A stretch of 64,000 nucleotides of DNA from Oxytricha trifallax. Its lineage: Eukaryota; Ciliophora; Spirotrichea; Sporadotrichida; Oxytrichidae. Made by a program: the position numbers and the translations under genes. The first letter of the stretch is position 1; each line of letters starts with the position of its first letter. Where the stretch lies: assembly GCA_000711775.1 (NCBI GenBank), contig ARYC01017571.1, positions 1 to 64,000 on the forward strand, written 5' to 3'. Shown here piece after piece: positions 44,058-57,500 of this stretch. Under the pieces are notes generated by a model. That model did no database searches and had not been told where the DNA came from. It saw only the letters and a list, made by a program, of their open reading frames with translations.

Positions 44058-46661
44058 ATGATGGAAGAGGATTAGGAAAAATTCTTGGATGAACATATGA
44101 CTGTAGTCAGACAACAGGCTTTTTACATGAAAAAAGCACTTGACCACAATCAATAATTTAATTTTTCAACTTGCAGTTTAAATCTATCTAATTGTCCCTT
44201 ATATTTTGTTTGAAAACGTTTATATGAATAGCTTGAGGGAAGCTCTTAAGCACTCATCAGCCATGCTTTGTGAACTAAAAACTTCCTTACTATCACCTAG
44301 GAACTACTTCAATTTATGTATGATTTACTTATAACTAGCAATTATTGACTTCCTTTTTAGTCATGATGGTATTTGATGAACTTGGTTACTTGGAAAATCA
44401 TTTCATTGAGGAGTCTAAGAAGGGAAGGAAAATGGCAGACCTCTACGAATCAGTACAGCATGCAGGAAACATTATCCCTAGGTTGTACTTAATGATCACA
44501 GTAGGCAGTGCTTATGTAAAAATTAAGGAGGCTCCAGTAAAATTGATATTGCGTGATCTCTTGGATATGGTTAAGGGAGTACAACAACCAGTGAGAGGGT
44601 TATTCTTGAGATACTACCTCCTTAAAATGATGAAAGATAAGCTACCAGATAAAGGGTCTCCATATGAAGGAGAGGGAGGAGATGTTAATGATGCCATCGA
44701 TTTCATTCTATAAAATATGAGTGAGATGAACAGACTATGGGTAAGACTTCAACACTTATCGTCAAACAGGGACAAAGATCAGAGGGAAGTTGAGAGAAAT
44801 GAATTGAGAGTAACAGTTGGTGAAAACATTATTAGATTAGGCAACTTAGAAGGACTCACTTATGATATCTACAAGACTGTGGTATTACCAAAGATCCTTG
44901 AAATCATAGTAATGTGCAAGGACACAATGGCACAGCAGTATTTGATGGATTGCATAATTCAACAATTCCCAGATGAATATCATTTGCAGTCACTAGAGCC
45001 ACTTTTAGATACTACCAGTAACTTAAATCCTAATGTTGATATCAAGAGTATTTTCATCAATCTTATGGAGAAGCTTTCTAAATTCGCTGCTAATGCAGAC
45101 AGTGATGTAGTTACTATAAATAAGGATCTCGATATCTTTAAGCTGTTCAAAAAGTACACTGATAAAATTATTTAAGAGCAAGGCAGAACTATCGAGGTTG
45201 CTAGATTACTCGAGCTTGAAGTTGCATTTATGAACTTCTCAATCAAGACTTATCCCAAGAACATCAAGTATGTTAACGAGATTCTTGAGAGTTGTGTTCA
45301 CATTTTGCAATCAACTACCATCCATAATTAAGATAACAATTCTATGAAGCTTCTTGTTAAGCTACTGTCGATTCCTCTCGAGTCCTTGTCTATCGCTGTT
45401 CTCAATATGAATCACTATCCAACTCTAATGAAATATATGAAATTTAATAACAGACGCACAGTTGCTCTTAGAATCGTGAAAGCAGTAATCGGTGATAAGA
45501 ATGCTTTGAGCTCCCCAAAAACTGTCGATCAATTGATAGACTTCATTATGCCATTACTCCAGGATGACAAGGATAGCTCAGAAGAAGAGCCTTACGAATT
45601 CGAGGAGGGTTAAGAAGCAGTAGCAAAGCTTGTACATCTTGTAAATCACAAGACCAGCATTGATTTGTATTTTGAAATACTAATGAAATTCAAGAGAGTG
45701 TTTGTTAAAGGAGGTATTAAAAGAATGAAGTATTCTCTCCCCGCAATGATCTTTAGTTTATTCAGGCTATCTTTCGAGCTTGTGAACAGACCTCCAAGTG
45801 ATCACTAAGAACAAGAGGAAATCAAAGGAGATGATGATGAGCTTCCAATAAAGCTGCCTAAGGTAGATTAGACTAAGATTTTCAAATGTGTTGGTGAGCT
45901 AATTGGCCACATTAAATCACAGTATCCAGATCTCTCTTTAAGACTTTATTTATAAGCTGCTGAGGCTATAAATCGCATTCCCAATTACCATGAATTGGAA
46001 GAGGAGGCTTATGACTTCTGCACTAATGCTTTATTAATATATGAGGAAGAACTCAGCGACAGTGAAGCTAAATTTGCAGCCATCAACCTTATTGTATCAA
46101 CAATATACCAACGCTTATATATTATCAATAATGGGAATCTACAATTTTATTAAATGTTCACTCTAGTCTGTTTTGGTCAGGAAAATTTTGACACTCTTGT
46201 CACAAACACTGTTTCTTACTGCTCTAAGCTTCTAAAGAAACCATCTCAGTGTGAAGCAATAACCTTCGCTTCATCTTTGTACTATTCTAATTTCAAGAAG
46301 TAGGGAAATAAAGTCATGGACTGCTTAAAGAGGTCTATTAAAATTGCAGATATTTGCCAGAATTAATCTAAAAATCTGTACTTGTTTGCCATTATCCTAA
46401 ATAAATATCTCTACTTCTTTAGCATTGATGCTGAATTCGTAAGTTTAAACAATAACTTTATAAACTCTAAATTTATAGATCACTGCAGAAGACATAAACA
46501 ACTTATTAGATCTAATTAAAGAGCATATCGACCACGTAGAAGGTGGTGCTGAGGACCAAGTTAAAGAAGCCATAAGATACTTTGCCAACACAAAAGCAGC
46601 TATTAAATTAAAGCAGCAAGAACAGCAGAAATACAACGAGATCAACATCAATACTATATGA
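44058..46661 (+). CDS. VPS35: Retromer core subunit VPS35
   Basis: Scaffold of the retromer complex, which with VPS26 and VPS29 recycles cargo from endosomes. The protein aligns along its whole length with animal VPS35: an N-terminal DEQEKxLDE-like start, GRKMADLYESVQHAGNIIPR matching the VPS26-binding region (human [20 protein letters not shown]), PVRGLFLRYYL, MNRLWVRLQH, and the C-terminal helical solenoid (ISDSxA-like LSDSEAKFAAINLI, LLKKPSQ). Start ATG 44058, stop TGA 46659-46661, about 800 residues. Introns: about 44319-44360 and 46440-46479 (GTAAGT ... TAG). Between about 44150 and 44220 an insert separates AsnGln from Tyr-Met-Asn-Ser; removal between TA dinucleotides restores the frame, so it is probably a short IES. 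About 30 in-frame TAR codons confirm the genetic code. Confidence 0.95.
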
Positions 46662-46689
46662 GAAATTTAATGAAGAGTATACTTTATTT

Positions 46690-47142
46690 GTTATTACACT
46701 GTAATTTCTATTCTACTCTTTTGACACTATTTAATAATTTATTCTACAAGATTATAATTAAAACGATCCTCAACCATTATAGAGAAGGTTGACTTTTAAA
46801 AAAGCTTTTGACTAAGACTCTTAAATTAATGATTAAGATTTATTCTAAAACCACGATTTTAATGACACCTAGCAGCATCATGAAAAAGAGCATGATGATT
46901 AAGAATATCCCCAAAACCCTAGATCTTAGACAAGATCAAAGAAAACAAGATAAAACTCTCAATCAGGCTAATTACTAAAAAAGGTTGGACTGCTTCCTAT
47001 AGATAAAATGTTTGAGAAGGAAAGAGATTTCAAAAATCTTAAACTAGGATGTAAAGCTACTGTTTTTGAAAAAGACCCTAATATTGTGCTCAATAAAAGA
47101 AAAGGAAATTACACTCTAATCAAATATACCAAGTTTACTTGA
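46690..47142 (+). CDS. Short Gln/His-rich ORF, hypothetical
   Basis: An open frame on the plus strand to TGA 47140-47142, without a convincing ATG. The middle is Asp/His/Gln-rich (about 46800-46900). The C-terminal 60 residues are basic with a regular mix (LLKKVGLLPIDKMFEKERDF). It follows VPS35 closely. It may be a small gene whose first exon or MDS is not recognisable, or a chance frame; the C-terminal composition favours real coding. Confidence 0.35.
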
Positions 47143-47618
47143 AATTAAGATTTTAATGATTTATTCATTATTTTATTCATTAAATCTTTTTCAGCAAAAG
47201 CGGAAAAAATGGCTTCTAAGTGATTTTTGTAAACTTCAAATTACTAAAACTAAATTATTTATATGTATATATTCATATTTTAAGGCAAAATTTCTTTGTA
47301 AAATTATAATTTTTGCTCAATATTATGGTTTGTTAGTTGCAAAAGGATTTTGAATTTGATTTGAGTTATAAAAAGTCATAAAAGGCTTTATTTTGTTGTT
47401 ATTATTTAATGATTGAACAAATTAGTTCCCAGTATAATTATATCAAATTTATTATAAGCATTTCATTGTGATTATAATGATATTTTAACAATACTGGGAT
47501 TTTAAAAATCATAAGCAATTTTTATACCTATTTGCCTACTTTTATCCTAATTAGAAATATTTTTTAAGTGCATTTATATAGATTGCTGATCTAAAGATCT
47601 CACAAAAATTTATACTTA
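47143..47618. other. AT-rich intergenic spacer
   Basis: Between a plus-strand and a minus-strand gene that converge. TGA-free runs occur but have low-complexity composition. No repeats or RNA genes are recognised. Confidence 0.5.
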
Positions 47619-48526
47619 TCAATATAATATAATTCTTATCATAAATATAAAAAAGAATTAAAATCTCTTCTTATTATTGTTCTCAATCTAAGTTATATTG
47701 GTCGCTCCGTTGTTAATTGCTAATAAAGGGTTTTACTCACCTCCTAAACTCTTTCTTACATTTTATTGTTGACCAAGTAGCAATCTCTTGCCTGCACCAC
47801 TTTTGATGGCACTAATAATGTTAGAATTTTTGTGAAAACTTGCTAATAAATCGTTAGTTTTTAAGTTAGCATTAAAACTTCCTGCTTTATTTTAGTAGAT
47901 TTAGTGCTTGCTCTGGTTTCTGGAGTTGCCAGAGTTAATGTTTGACATTTAAGGAATTTAAAATTGATCGATTTATTCTATAAAAACAGGCACATCAGAG
48001 CTGTATTTTTCTTGATTTTGTTACTAAGTTATAGACTGATATTTATGCTTTTATACATAGGGTGAAATCTTAAAACTTTAAGTCCTTGGTTAGGTCATTG
48101 AAGGGTCATATTATTCAAAATTCTAGCTCTTCTTTTGCAAATGTGAACTAAAGCCTATACTATTCACATTTCTCGTTTTTCTATTGTATCCACCAATGTT
48201 TTGATTGACTATCTGATCTTAATTGGAAGTAAAACTAGAGCCAGTTAGTCTCGATTTAATTTCAAAATTGCTGGCTTTGAGGAATTTGTCATTAGTTATT
48301 GATCTTTTTTACTATTACTGTTGTCTGTTTGCAGACATTAGAGGATTCTAATTACTTTCAGATGAGATACCAGTGGTCTGTTAGCTTCTTCTTTCGACTG
48401 AGTAATTCGTCATAGATTGCATTTCATTTCCTGGATTGGAATTTCTCTTATTAAACTCTTAGAGTTTCTAAAATTCTTGACCTGACTCGGTGGTTTTAAA
48501 ATTTACCTCTCCTTGAGCTGCTGCCA
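47619..48526 (-). CDS. Gln/Asn/Ser-rich hypothetical protein
   Basis: A nearly uninterrupted frame of about 300 codons from ATG 48526 (Met-Ala-Ala-Ala-Gln-Gly-Glu-Val) to TGA 47619-47621 with many TAR codons as Gln. Low-complexity Gln, Asn and Ser throughout, without membrane segments. Short blocks such as SFNANLKTNDLLASFH and GAGKRLLLGQQ near the C-terminus are more ordered. The span is not an exact multiple of three, so one tiny insert or a counting slip remains. No family recognised. Confidence 0.6.
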
Positions 48527-49429
48527 TTGATAATTATTTTCTATGATAAACCCCTTAATTAGCTAGGCTACTGTAATTTTGTTAGTGAATTTATTGCAGC
48601 TATTGTTGATTTTATTTATTTTGGTTGCTTCTATGAGACTATTAAAGCTTTATATTTTGATTCTTTTCTATAGACTTGCTTCTTATGTCTTGTTAAGCAG
48701 TTGCTTTTGAGATACTCATTCTCGAAAAAGTATTAAATTGAATATAACACATTAAAATCACACATCAACTTCTACAAATTATAAAAAATTCTTGTAAGAG
48801 TTTCAGGAATTACTGGTTATTGTAAATTATTGAACTGTTACAACCTCATAATCTCATTTTTATTAGTTATACTTATCAATCGATTAGCTCTAAAGTTGGA
48901 AGAAAAATTTTTCAATTAATCAATTTGTATTTACTTTTACTACGAGGCTGCTTATTTTTATTGAATTTAAAATTCATTGCTGTTGTTTATATTTTTAGGA
49001 GGATTTTGGGGTTAACTTTTTTTAATTATTTGAGGATTACTAATTAATGTTTTTATTTACCTTCTTTGTAACAATAACGTCTGATTATCGCTATTCTTTT
49101 ATATAATAAAGATTAATATAATTTGCTTTTGAATTAATTAAAAACTCAATCATGCAATAATCTATGTCAAATTAATAAAAAGGGTAGTTTATTTTATTAG
49201 CTAAATAGAGTATATTAATTATCAATATATACCTTTTAAATTTTGTTTTTGATTATCAATCAATTGATGTTGATTTTTATAAAAATAAACTATAATTAAT
49301 ATTTCTGTCTTAGGATTGAATTTTCCCATTATCGACATTTGGCTCAGTCTCAACACGAATTATTTATTATTTATTTATTTTTTAATAAAATAAGTATGAT
49401 AAATTTGTTAGTGATGTTGTTGGTTGTTA

Positions 49430-50136
49430 GGGAGGGGGGGCTAAGTCGGTGCAAAAATTTTTTTTCTCAAAAACATCAAAATCCCTAAGTCGGTGCATGA
49501 TCAATTTTTGACATTATTGATATATTTTATCATCCTACCCCACATAAAAAATCATTATTAACTAAAATTTATGTCTCAGTTTCTGAATCGAACTCATTCA
49601 TTAGATTTCGATCATAGGACACTTATAATATTATTACAAAAATATTTTTTCTCTGTGACAGATATTTGTTTAAGTAAAATAAAAAAATAATTATTTGATA
49701 TTTTAACATCTAATTAGTCAGTACAATAAAACTGGGGATTAAAAACATCATTATTATTCGATAATTCCAGACATCATTAAATTATCGAATAATAATGATG
49801 TTTTTAATCCCCAGTTTTGTTGTACTGACTAATTAGATATTAAAATATGAAATATTATTTTTTTATTTTACTTCAACAAATATCTATCACAGAGAAAAAT
49901 ATATTTTTGTAATAATATTATAAGTGTCCTATGATCGAAATCTAATGAATGAGTTCGATTCAGAAACTGAGACATAAATTTTAGTTAATAATGATGTGGG
50001 GTAGGATGATAAAATATATCAATAATATCAAAAATTTATCATGCACCGACTTAGGGATTTTGATGTTTTAGAGAAAAAAAATTTTGCACCGACTTAGGAT
50101 TTTGAAAAAATTTTTGCACCGACTTAGCCCCCCCCC
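49430..50136. mobile_element. 707-bp poly-G/poly-C-ended foldback with 8-bp duplication
   Basis: Starts GGGAGGGGGGG and ends with nine C. Flanked by GGTTGTTA at 49422-49429 and 50137-50144. Arms of about 320 bp pair over almost their whole length around a short loop near 49770-49785. The ends carry the motif CTAAGTCGGTGCA repeated (twice on the left, three times on the right, with complementary orientation). No ORF. Same type of G-run end and 8-bp duplication as 8286-8749, but a different internal motif. It lies in the intergenic region. Confidence 0.85.
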
Positions 50137-50495
50137 CGGTTGTTATTATTTTGAAAAAATTTAATTTCTTGAAGATCTTTCATGTCATTATCTTAATTAT
50201 ATTATTATAACTTTGAACTTTTTTACTTTTGCTGAATATCATTATTTATCATGACTTTTGTAAAATCTTCTTGATTTTATTTACTTTAATCTTTTTAATT
50301 CTTTTATGATCTCTCAGTGTCTGGTATGCCTAATTCATTTATAAAATATTTTTTTTATTTTATTTAATAGGAAATTTTTAAGTGAAATTTAGTAAAAAAA
50401 TTTTGGGAGATTTTACTAATGCTTATATAAATGATAATAAAATATAAAAATTAGAGGTAAAAGATTCGTCAACATTATTTTAAATAAGATCAATT

Positions 50496-51323
50496 TCAAT
50501 AGATATTTTAAAACATCTTATGATTTTGATTAGATTTTGAAAAATTAAAAAGTATTATACTATGATTTTCCTCAAAATAAATTTCATAAAATTTTATCAT
50601 AAAAAATTGGAATCTAAAATTCATAGCAAAAGTTTTCTGTGAAACATCAATTAAAAATATAAAATTTCCATTTTAAGTTTTTTTGTTTATTTAGCTAAAT
50701 ATATCCATAATGAATGTATCAAAGAATTATAAAAAGAAATAATATATAATAAATAATTCTTTATCAATTTTGACTCTGAGCTCTTTGAGTGAGATCATCC
50801 TCTTACACAAATCGTAATATTCGAAATGTGCACCAGTTACAGGGCAAGTATATTTTTTATTGGGGTCGTCTCCAAAGTAAATGCCTTTGAAGTTCTCGAA
50901 GTCGATGTCGTCCACATCAGAGTCCCCCATTTCGTTTTTATTTTGATTATTTTGTTCTACTTAATCGCTGTCGTCGTTTTGTTCGTAGTTATCCTCCTCC
51001 AGTGATTCAAACTCATCAATTTACAATTAAATTTAGTAAATTCAAATAAAAGTGTGATTAAATATGAGAAAATTTCATATCCTGCTCTTCGGGCGAGTTC
51101 TCTGAGCTACTCATCAGTGAGATTATTGATGTCAATGGCTTCAATTTAATCATCATCAATTTAAATGCCCTCTGTAAATGCTCTTCGATTTGCTTTATAT
51201 GTTTTTATAATGTTTTATTATAAGTAATAGATTTGCTTACTTATCGGGGTTTATACTGCCATAATTATTATTATTATTGGGTTTTATTAGATTGCTGACA
51301 ATGTTTGTGTCGGTTGTTTCCAT
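50496..51323 (-). CDS. Acidic hypothetical protein with YTCPVTGAHF motif
   Basis: ATG 51323 (Met-Glu-Thr-Thr-Asp). A GT-AG intron follows 51245. An insert at about 51080-51017 lacks intron boundaries but is flanked by GAT/ATC; removal joins Arg-Arg-Ala-Asp to Glu-Phe-Glu-Ser, so it is a likely IES. The middle is acidic (DDIDFENFKG), followed by GIYFGDDPNKKYTCPVTGAH and a Cys-Lys-Arg-Met stretch, which looks like a conserved small domain with a single Cys pair. The frame runs on to TGA 50496 but composition suggests coding ends nearer 50750. Family not recognised. Confidence 0.55.
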
Positions 51324-51908
51324 GATTTAATAAAAAAGTAGGGAAGCGTATAAAATAATTACTAAACAATATAAATAATATAAACTTCAAATCTCTTACT
51401 TTTTTAAAAATATAATCTAATCAACATATAATTTTCTCTTTTCTATACAATTCTTTTATCTAAATTGGTTATAATATAAAATCTTTCAACAGAATATGAA
51501 AATAAATAAATAAATATACAATTTATTTTTCATATATATATATATATATTTAAATACTCTTGAAGTTTAAAGGAGTTAGTCATATATATTTGAAAGTTTA
51601 GCAAAGATGAAGTTAGTAATGAAAGAATCACTATAATTTATTATTTAATATTAGATTTAGATATTTATAGCTACTAGATATTATAATATTCAGCTAATTT
51701 AATGTAAAAAAGAAATAAATTAGATTATTTGACTTTAAGAAAACAATATTAATAATTATTTGTGAGAATAATAAATCAATGATGTTAAGTCAATAACTAA
51801 AAACGACATCTTAACCCAATTTCAATAAAAAAGTTGATAAAGCATTCAATGTGATTCATATTATTCCGTTAATTTATTAATTATTATAAATATATCTCCT
51901 CTACTTTA

Positions 51909-54367
51909 ATGTCTGCTCTATATGACATAGAAATTTACAATAAGGTTGATGAACTTACAACTCATCTGAGGTATGTATAAAATGCCTAAAGCTTTCATAA
52001 AGGATAAATGTGACATTGTCGTGGTATCTCGGACCTACTCTATATCCTCTAATTTAAAATCACACAATATTAAGAGATGACTAATGGTGGTGATGTCTAT
52101 GAGGACCATCCAAGAAACGCAATAAAAAGATGTTTAATTAGAGACAAAAAGCAGTACTTGCTTTCAGCTGATAATATTGACAGATGTGAGATAGAAGGCT
52201 CTTAAATGTTTGACATGTCATATGAGATACTTTAAGTGTTAAAGAATATGTTCAGTCAAACACGAAGAGATAATTATGGTCATCTAAAATATTAAAGGAT
52301 AAGCATTAAAAGAAAAGGGACTTGTTTAAATTCAAAAACAAATTGCGGTAAAAACTACTCTAATAAGCAATCTGCGGAAGACCATATATCTTCTTAAGAT
52401 GATAAGTAAGTTCAATATATAGGAAAGTTATATATTTTTATAACATTTTTTACTTTTTTCTCAAGGCATATCGTCAGCCATTAAGTCGATTATATAAAGT
52501 GAATTAAGTCATTTGATCGTGAATATACAAGATTAATCAAGAATTTAATGATTTAATGTATAGTTACAGTACAGTGATCTTGTCTTAATAACCTCATAAT
52601 CAGCTCATTTTCCATCATCAAGTTCATCATGATCTATTGAGCTTTTCTTGAGATCGGTGCTCGTTCACATCGTTATCTTCGTAGCATCAATAAAAGTCGG
52701 GATTCAGGTTCAACATCTTGCAATCTCAGCCACATCTCGATTTAAGACCGCTGTTCTCACGATCAGTTGACAGGAGAGTCCTCCATTTTATTAGGTGAAA
52801 TTTTAATAATTCTGAGATTTTAATAAATTAAATCAGGCACAGTCTTAACTAATCAGTAACTTTTAAAAATTAATTAAGACATCACTAATTAAAATTCTTA
52901 ATAGAATAAAACTACTAGTATAAACTTTAATCATTTATCACTAAAACTTAAAAAGTTTTAATTTGCCAGATTTAATTTATTAAAATCTCAGAATTATTAA
53001 AATTTCACCTAATAAAATGGAGGACTCTCCTGTCAACTGATCGTGAGAACAGCGTTCTTAAATCGAGATGTGGCTGAGATTGAAATGATGAACCTAAAAC
53101 CCGAATATTATTGATGCTACGAAGGAAGATGTGAACGAGAACCGATCTCAAGAAAAGCTCAATAGATCATGATGAACTTGATGATGGAAAATGAGCTGAT
53201 TATGAGGTTATTAAGACAAGATCACTGTACTGTAACTATACATTAAATCATTAAATTCTTGATTAATCTTGTATATTCACGATCAAATGACTTAATTCAC
53301 TTTATAAATAAGTAAGATTTTAATCATAATTTATACTAAGTATTAGTTATGCTGTATAATCTGCCTTTAATTGCAAGATATACAATAGTATACTGATCAA
53401 TATTAAAATTATAAAATTTAGACGTATTTCAATAAGAAACTCATGAATCAACTCAAGAAGCTATTGCACTCATCAGAAAATTTTAAAGTATACTTATTAA
53501 CATATAAAGTTTTTATTTTAGATATATCAATAAAATATGCTAATAATCTAAGCTAATGAACTCAGGGTGATCGCAGTCAAGCTTATTACACAGAGTAACA
53601 TCATAAAAATTTAGAATTTAGAAGGGAGATTTAAAAAAATTTTATTTTTAGGTCCTATTTATTCCCAAGAAATGCTGTCATTACTGTGTGGCTCAAGTTA
53701 AGCTTATTGACAGAAATGCAGGAAGAACTTCAAGCTCAAATGATATAGCGTTTTCAATAAACACTATTATGAGAAGTTATCTGTCACATTTTCTAATGGG
53801 CATGTTCAGGGATAAACTAAATATAATTGACTCATGAAAAATAATGCGAAATTAGGGTGAAAGGGATTACTCACAGTGCTCTGCAATGGGTCATTAAAAT
53901 AAACAAGTGAAATGCCACTTTTCTCAAATTGTAGTATTCAATAAAGGGAAGGCAGTATAATTACTTGTCGTAGACATACATCATACAGACTAGGCTGAAT
54001 TTTGACTATACTTAGACGATAATCTAAGATAGCATAGAAATTAAATGGACAAGAAGAGAAGAAAAATTAAAAAAGATATTGATCATAATAAGTACAAACA
54101 AAAAGCATATGTATAATGACCATCAGAGAGTAATATAGTTGCAGTTTAAAGTTTGAATATAATATTCATAAAATTAAGGTTGAAAATTAATCAGATTGAT
54201 TAATCTAATATGAAATGGAAAAGGATATGTAGGAGTAGTCAAATTCTAGAATTTAAATGCCATAAATTATCAATTCACCTATAAATAATATGAATAATTT
54301 AAATGGAATAGAGGAAGACACTCCTGCACATATTAAGTTAAGCTTTAAAAAAAGATTAAAATTTTGA
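51909..54367 (+). CDS. Unrecognised gene interrupted by a large foldback
   Basis: Coding segments on the plus strand: ATG 51909 (Met-Ser-Ala-Leu-Tyr-Asp) to about 51970; about 52078-52410 (KRCLIRDKKQYLLSADNID block); about 53430-53650 (ANELRVIAVKLITQSN); about 53665-53840 with Cys-Cys-His-Tyr-Cys and Val-Lys-Leu-Ile-Asp; and a charged tail from about 53930 to TGA 54365-54367. Introns and IESs between them are only partly clear, and one in-frame TGA near 53999 is unexplained. The CxxC-like cluster suggests zinc binding. I do not recognise the family; order and direction are consistent with one gene. Confidence 0.45.
52493..53306. mobile_element. 814-bp foldback element
   Basis: TATAAAGTGAATTAAGTC at the left and its complement at the right begin inverted arms of about 345 bp (52493-52840 and 52970-53306), differing by a few substitutions and small indels. 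The loop of about 130 bp is AT-rich. TA dinucleotides lie at both ends. The arms are GC-richer than surrounding spacer and contain no convincing ORF. It separates coding segments of the gene at 51909-54367, so it should be removed in the somatic genome. Confidence 0.8.
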
Positions 54368-54599
54368 ATTATATAATTACTCGCTTAATAATATTAACTC
54401 AAAGATATTTTTATTTAAATGTAAACTTGATGAATTAAATAAGTCCAGGCAAGAATTTCAAACCTTAATATTAGTAAATTTATTTTTAGTTATTTTTTTA
54501 AACTTAATGACTTTAAATTCTTACATTTACTTTTCACAATATTTATTTCGAGGACAAAACACAGATCAAGAACAGACATATTAATTAGTTAATTTATGA

Positions 54600-57500
54600 T
54601 TTTAAATTAAATTCTTAATTTGAGAAGACAAAATTCCACAAGATCAAGCAATCTCAACTGGAAACAACCCAAGTAATAAATAACAAACTTTCAAACTTGA
54701 ATATATAATTAAACTTCGATAAAATATAGGATTTATCAAGTACTTCTTACAATTCTTAAATTAAAAATCTAAAATTAGAGCAAAACTGCAACTATAAAAT
54801 TAATCAGTAACTGACAATGAATTTGGATTCTTTCTAGTAAGCAGATGTTAATTTACCAAATATAGTCAATCTTAGGAACATGAATTAAATTTTAATATTG
54901 ATTTCTATAATTCCTAGGTGCTTACTAATCCTTTTTCAGAAAAGATGGAAAATATACATGCAAATCATAGTGAATAAATGAAGCTTTTTAATTCAAATAA
55001 CTCAAAAAATTAACAAAGTTAACTTTACGAGAATTAAATTTATTCCTCTAATAACTATGAAGGAGAGCAAGCGAATGGTTTACTGAATCAAACCTCACTT
55101 AATTCATCTCAAAATAGAATAAACTTCCAGAAATTCATGAAATAAAAGCCTATTCCACCTTAAGGCCCTATAAATTAACCCACGACTGGAAGAGCCGGAA
55201 AAGATCAATTTTAAAATAAGGATTTTAGTTTTAGTTAAGCTAACAGCCCTAATCTTATATCTCCTAGGTACGTCATGGAAGAAATGGCTAATAACCTTAC
55301 AAGCAGTGTTGGAAGTGTTGAGTAAATCAAGCACTTGAGAAATCATGAGAAATTGAATCGTAGTTCGGAAAAATTAAGCATTGATAGATAGAGAAATGTA
55401 ATCACTAATATGATTGCTAATTCGAGAAGTGGTATGCCAAGCTTGTTCAAGCATGAGTTTTATGATGGTAAGTTTAAATTAGTTCTCATTTATTTATTAG
55501 GTGGCAAATAGCAAGAATTGGAGAAAATATTGCACAAGAAATTAAGAGAAAAAGCTAAAACAACCAAAAGTAAGATATTTTTAAGTGATCTTAAAGTATA
55601 TAGAATCAAAGAAGGATTTTAAAAATCACGATTTCACTTCCACATTAACTCAGAGACATGGTAGTTTAGATCATAATAGGTCAGGCTAAATCCCTCAAAT
55701 CTACCTTGACAAAGTTGCAATGAAAAATCTTGAGCTCAAGCTAGAACAAGAGAAGTTTAATGTACTTAAAAACGATAACATATTAATTTCTGAAGATTAT
55801 ACTTTGAGCGGTAGTAAAATAAGCCATTAACCATTACTCAATCTAAAATCTCAAACATAACACAAAAAATTTGTTGACATTGATAAAACTAAAAGATCTT
55901 ATTAATCATAAACAGAAAGGGTTTCAAAGCAAGGCCAATATAACTCAAATAAAAAGAAGGATAATAAGGAGTTTATGAGTAATATAGATTCTATTATGAC
56001 TGACTTTAACTATCTAAGAGGAATCAAAGAGGTCACTGATAATTATAATTTAATTGAAATATAAATTAAAGAAATCTACTTTTTGTAGAGCCAGTTGGAA
56101 AGAAAAGCAGCTAATTCCTCTAGTATTTCAGTTTACAAATAAGATTTCGATGTAAAGATGTCAAAAATGGAGAAACATTTTGACAATCATTTAACTACAA
56201 TTGGTGAGACCATTGACTCAGCAGAGAAAACTCTTATCAATAGAGAAAAAAAGATGAAAAATATTATATAAAGTCAAGGCAAACTTTCTCCATACAGAGC
56301 AAGAGCCGGAGGAAAAAGTAAACCTTCAGATATCAGTTTGAATTTTCATGAAAAAGGAGCTGCTACAAGCAAAAACCAAAAAACTTAATTAGCTTTTATG
56401 TAAAAGGTTCCACTTCTTTAGTCTAATGTTGATGATAATGATGAGATTAGTTCCTATTAAGTTGACAAAATAGGTGGAGTTGATATCAAGACTCCAATGT
56501 CATACAATTCACTGCCCTAAAATCCCTTTAGTGCAACAGTTTACAAGCATAAATAACATGAGCCTAAACATTAAGACTTTGAAAGACACAAAGATGATAT
56601 GATGAGTGGGAGTGATTATTTAAACAAAATGTTCTAGTAAACTTAAATGACTAATAGCACGAAGTACAATTGGGATAATGGCAATAAAGTAAATCAAAGC
56701 ATTATTAATTAAAAAGATGGAGATGAGTTTGATTTCTCAAGGAACATGCTAGACCTGAAGGAAATCCAATAAAATTCAAAGATTAATGATTAGGAGTTAA
56801 ATAACATAATCTCTGAACTTCTAGATATCAATATTAGGAATGAAAAGGACACTGGTCTAGAAAGCAAATTAAGTATTCATCTCTCAGAATTCGATTAATA
56901 TACAAGTATGATATTAGAGAAATTTATTTTAATTATAGATTAATCCAATCAAACATTTGCTAGAATTGCGAGAGAAATTCAAAGTAAGAACATTTTCAAT
57001 AAGCTCTGCAAGAACTATATCTCACCAAAAATAAGTAAGTTAAAATATATAGTTTACATATTTATATAGTGGATGAATTCGCTTAAGATTCTACTTTAAA
57101 CTTCTTCATTGAATGTCAAAAAGAATTGGTCTTAGCATTGCCTATACTATAAAAAATAAGGAAGCGTACTTTGAATCTAACAGGTTATGGCTTGAATTAA
57201 GGACATAGTAAAGCTTTATAAATTGCTTTTAAATACTTTGAAAATATTTTGGGAAAAATACACTTAGAAAACAACAATCTCAAGGATGACGATTTTAGGG
57301 AAATCTTAGATGGCCTTGCCCAATTACAAGATTTAAAGAGCATCATATATAAAAACAACGAATTTGGAGTAAAGTCTGCAGAGAGACTTAGACCAATGCT
57401 TATCAAAATGGTTCCAAACAATTTAGAAGAGTTAAGGATTATAAATTGCAAAATTAATCCATCAATTACACAATCAATACTGTTATAGTTGAATGATAGG

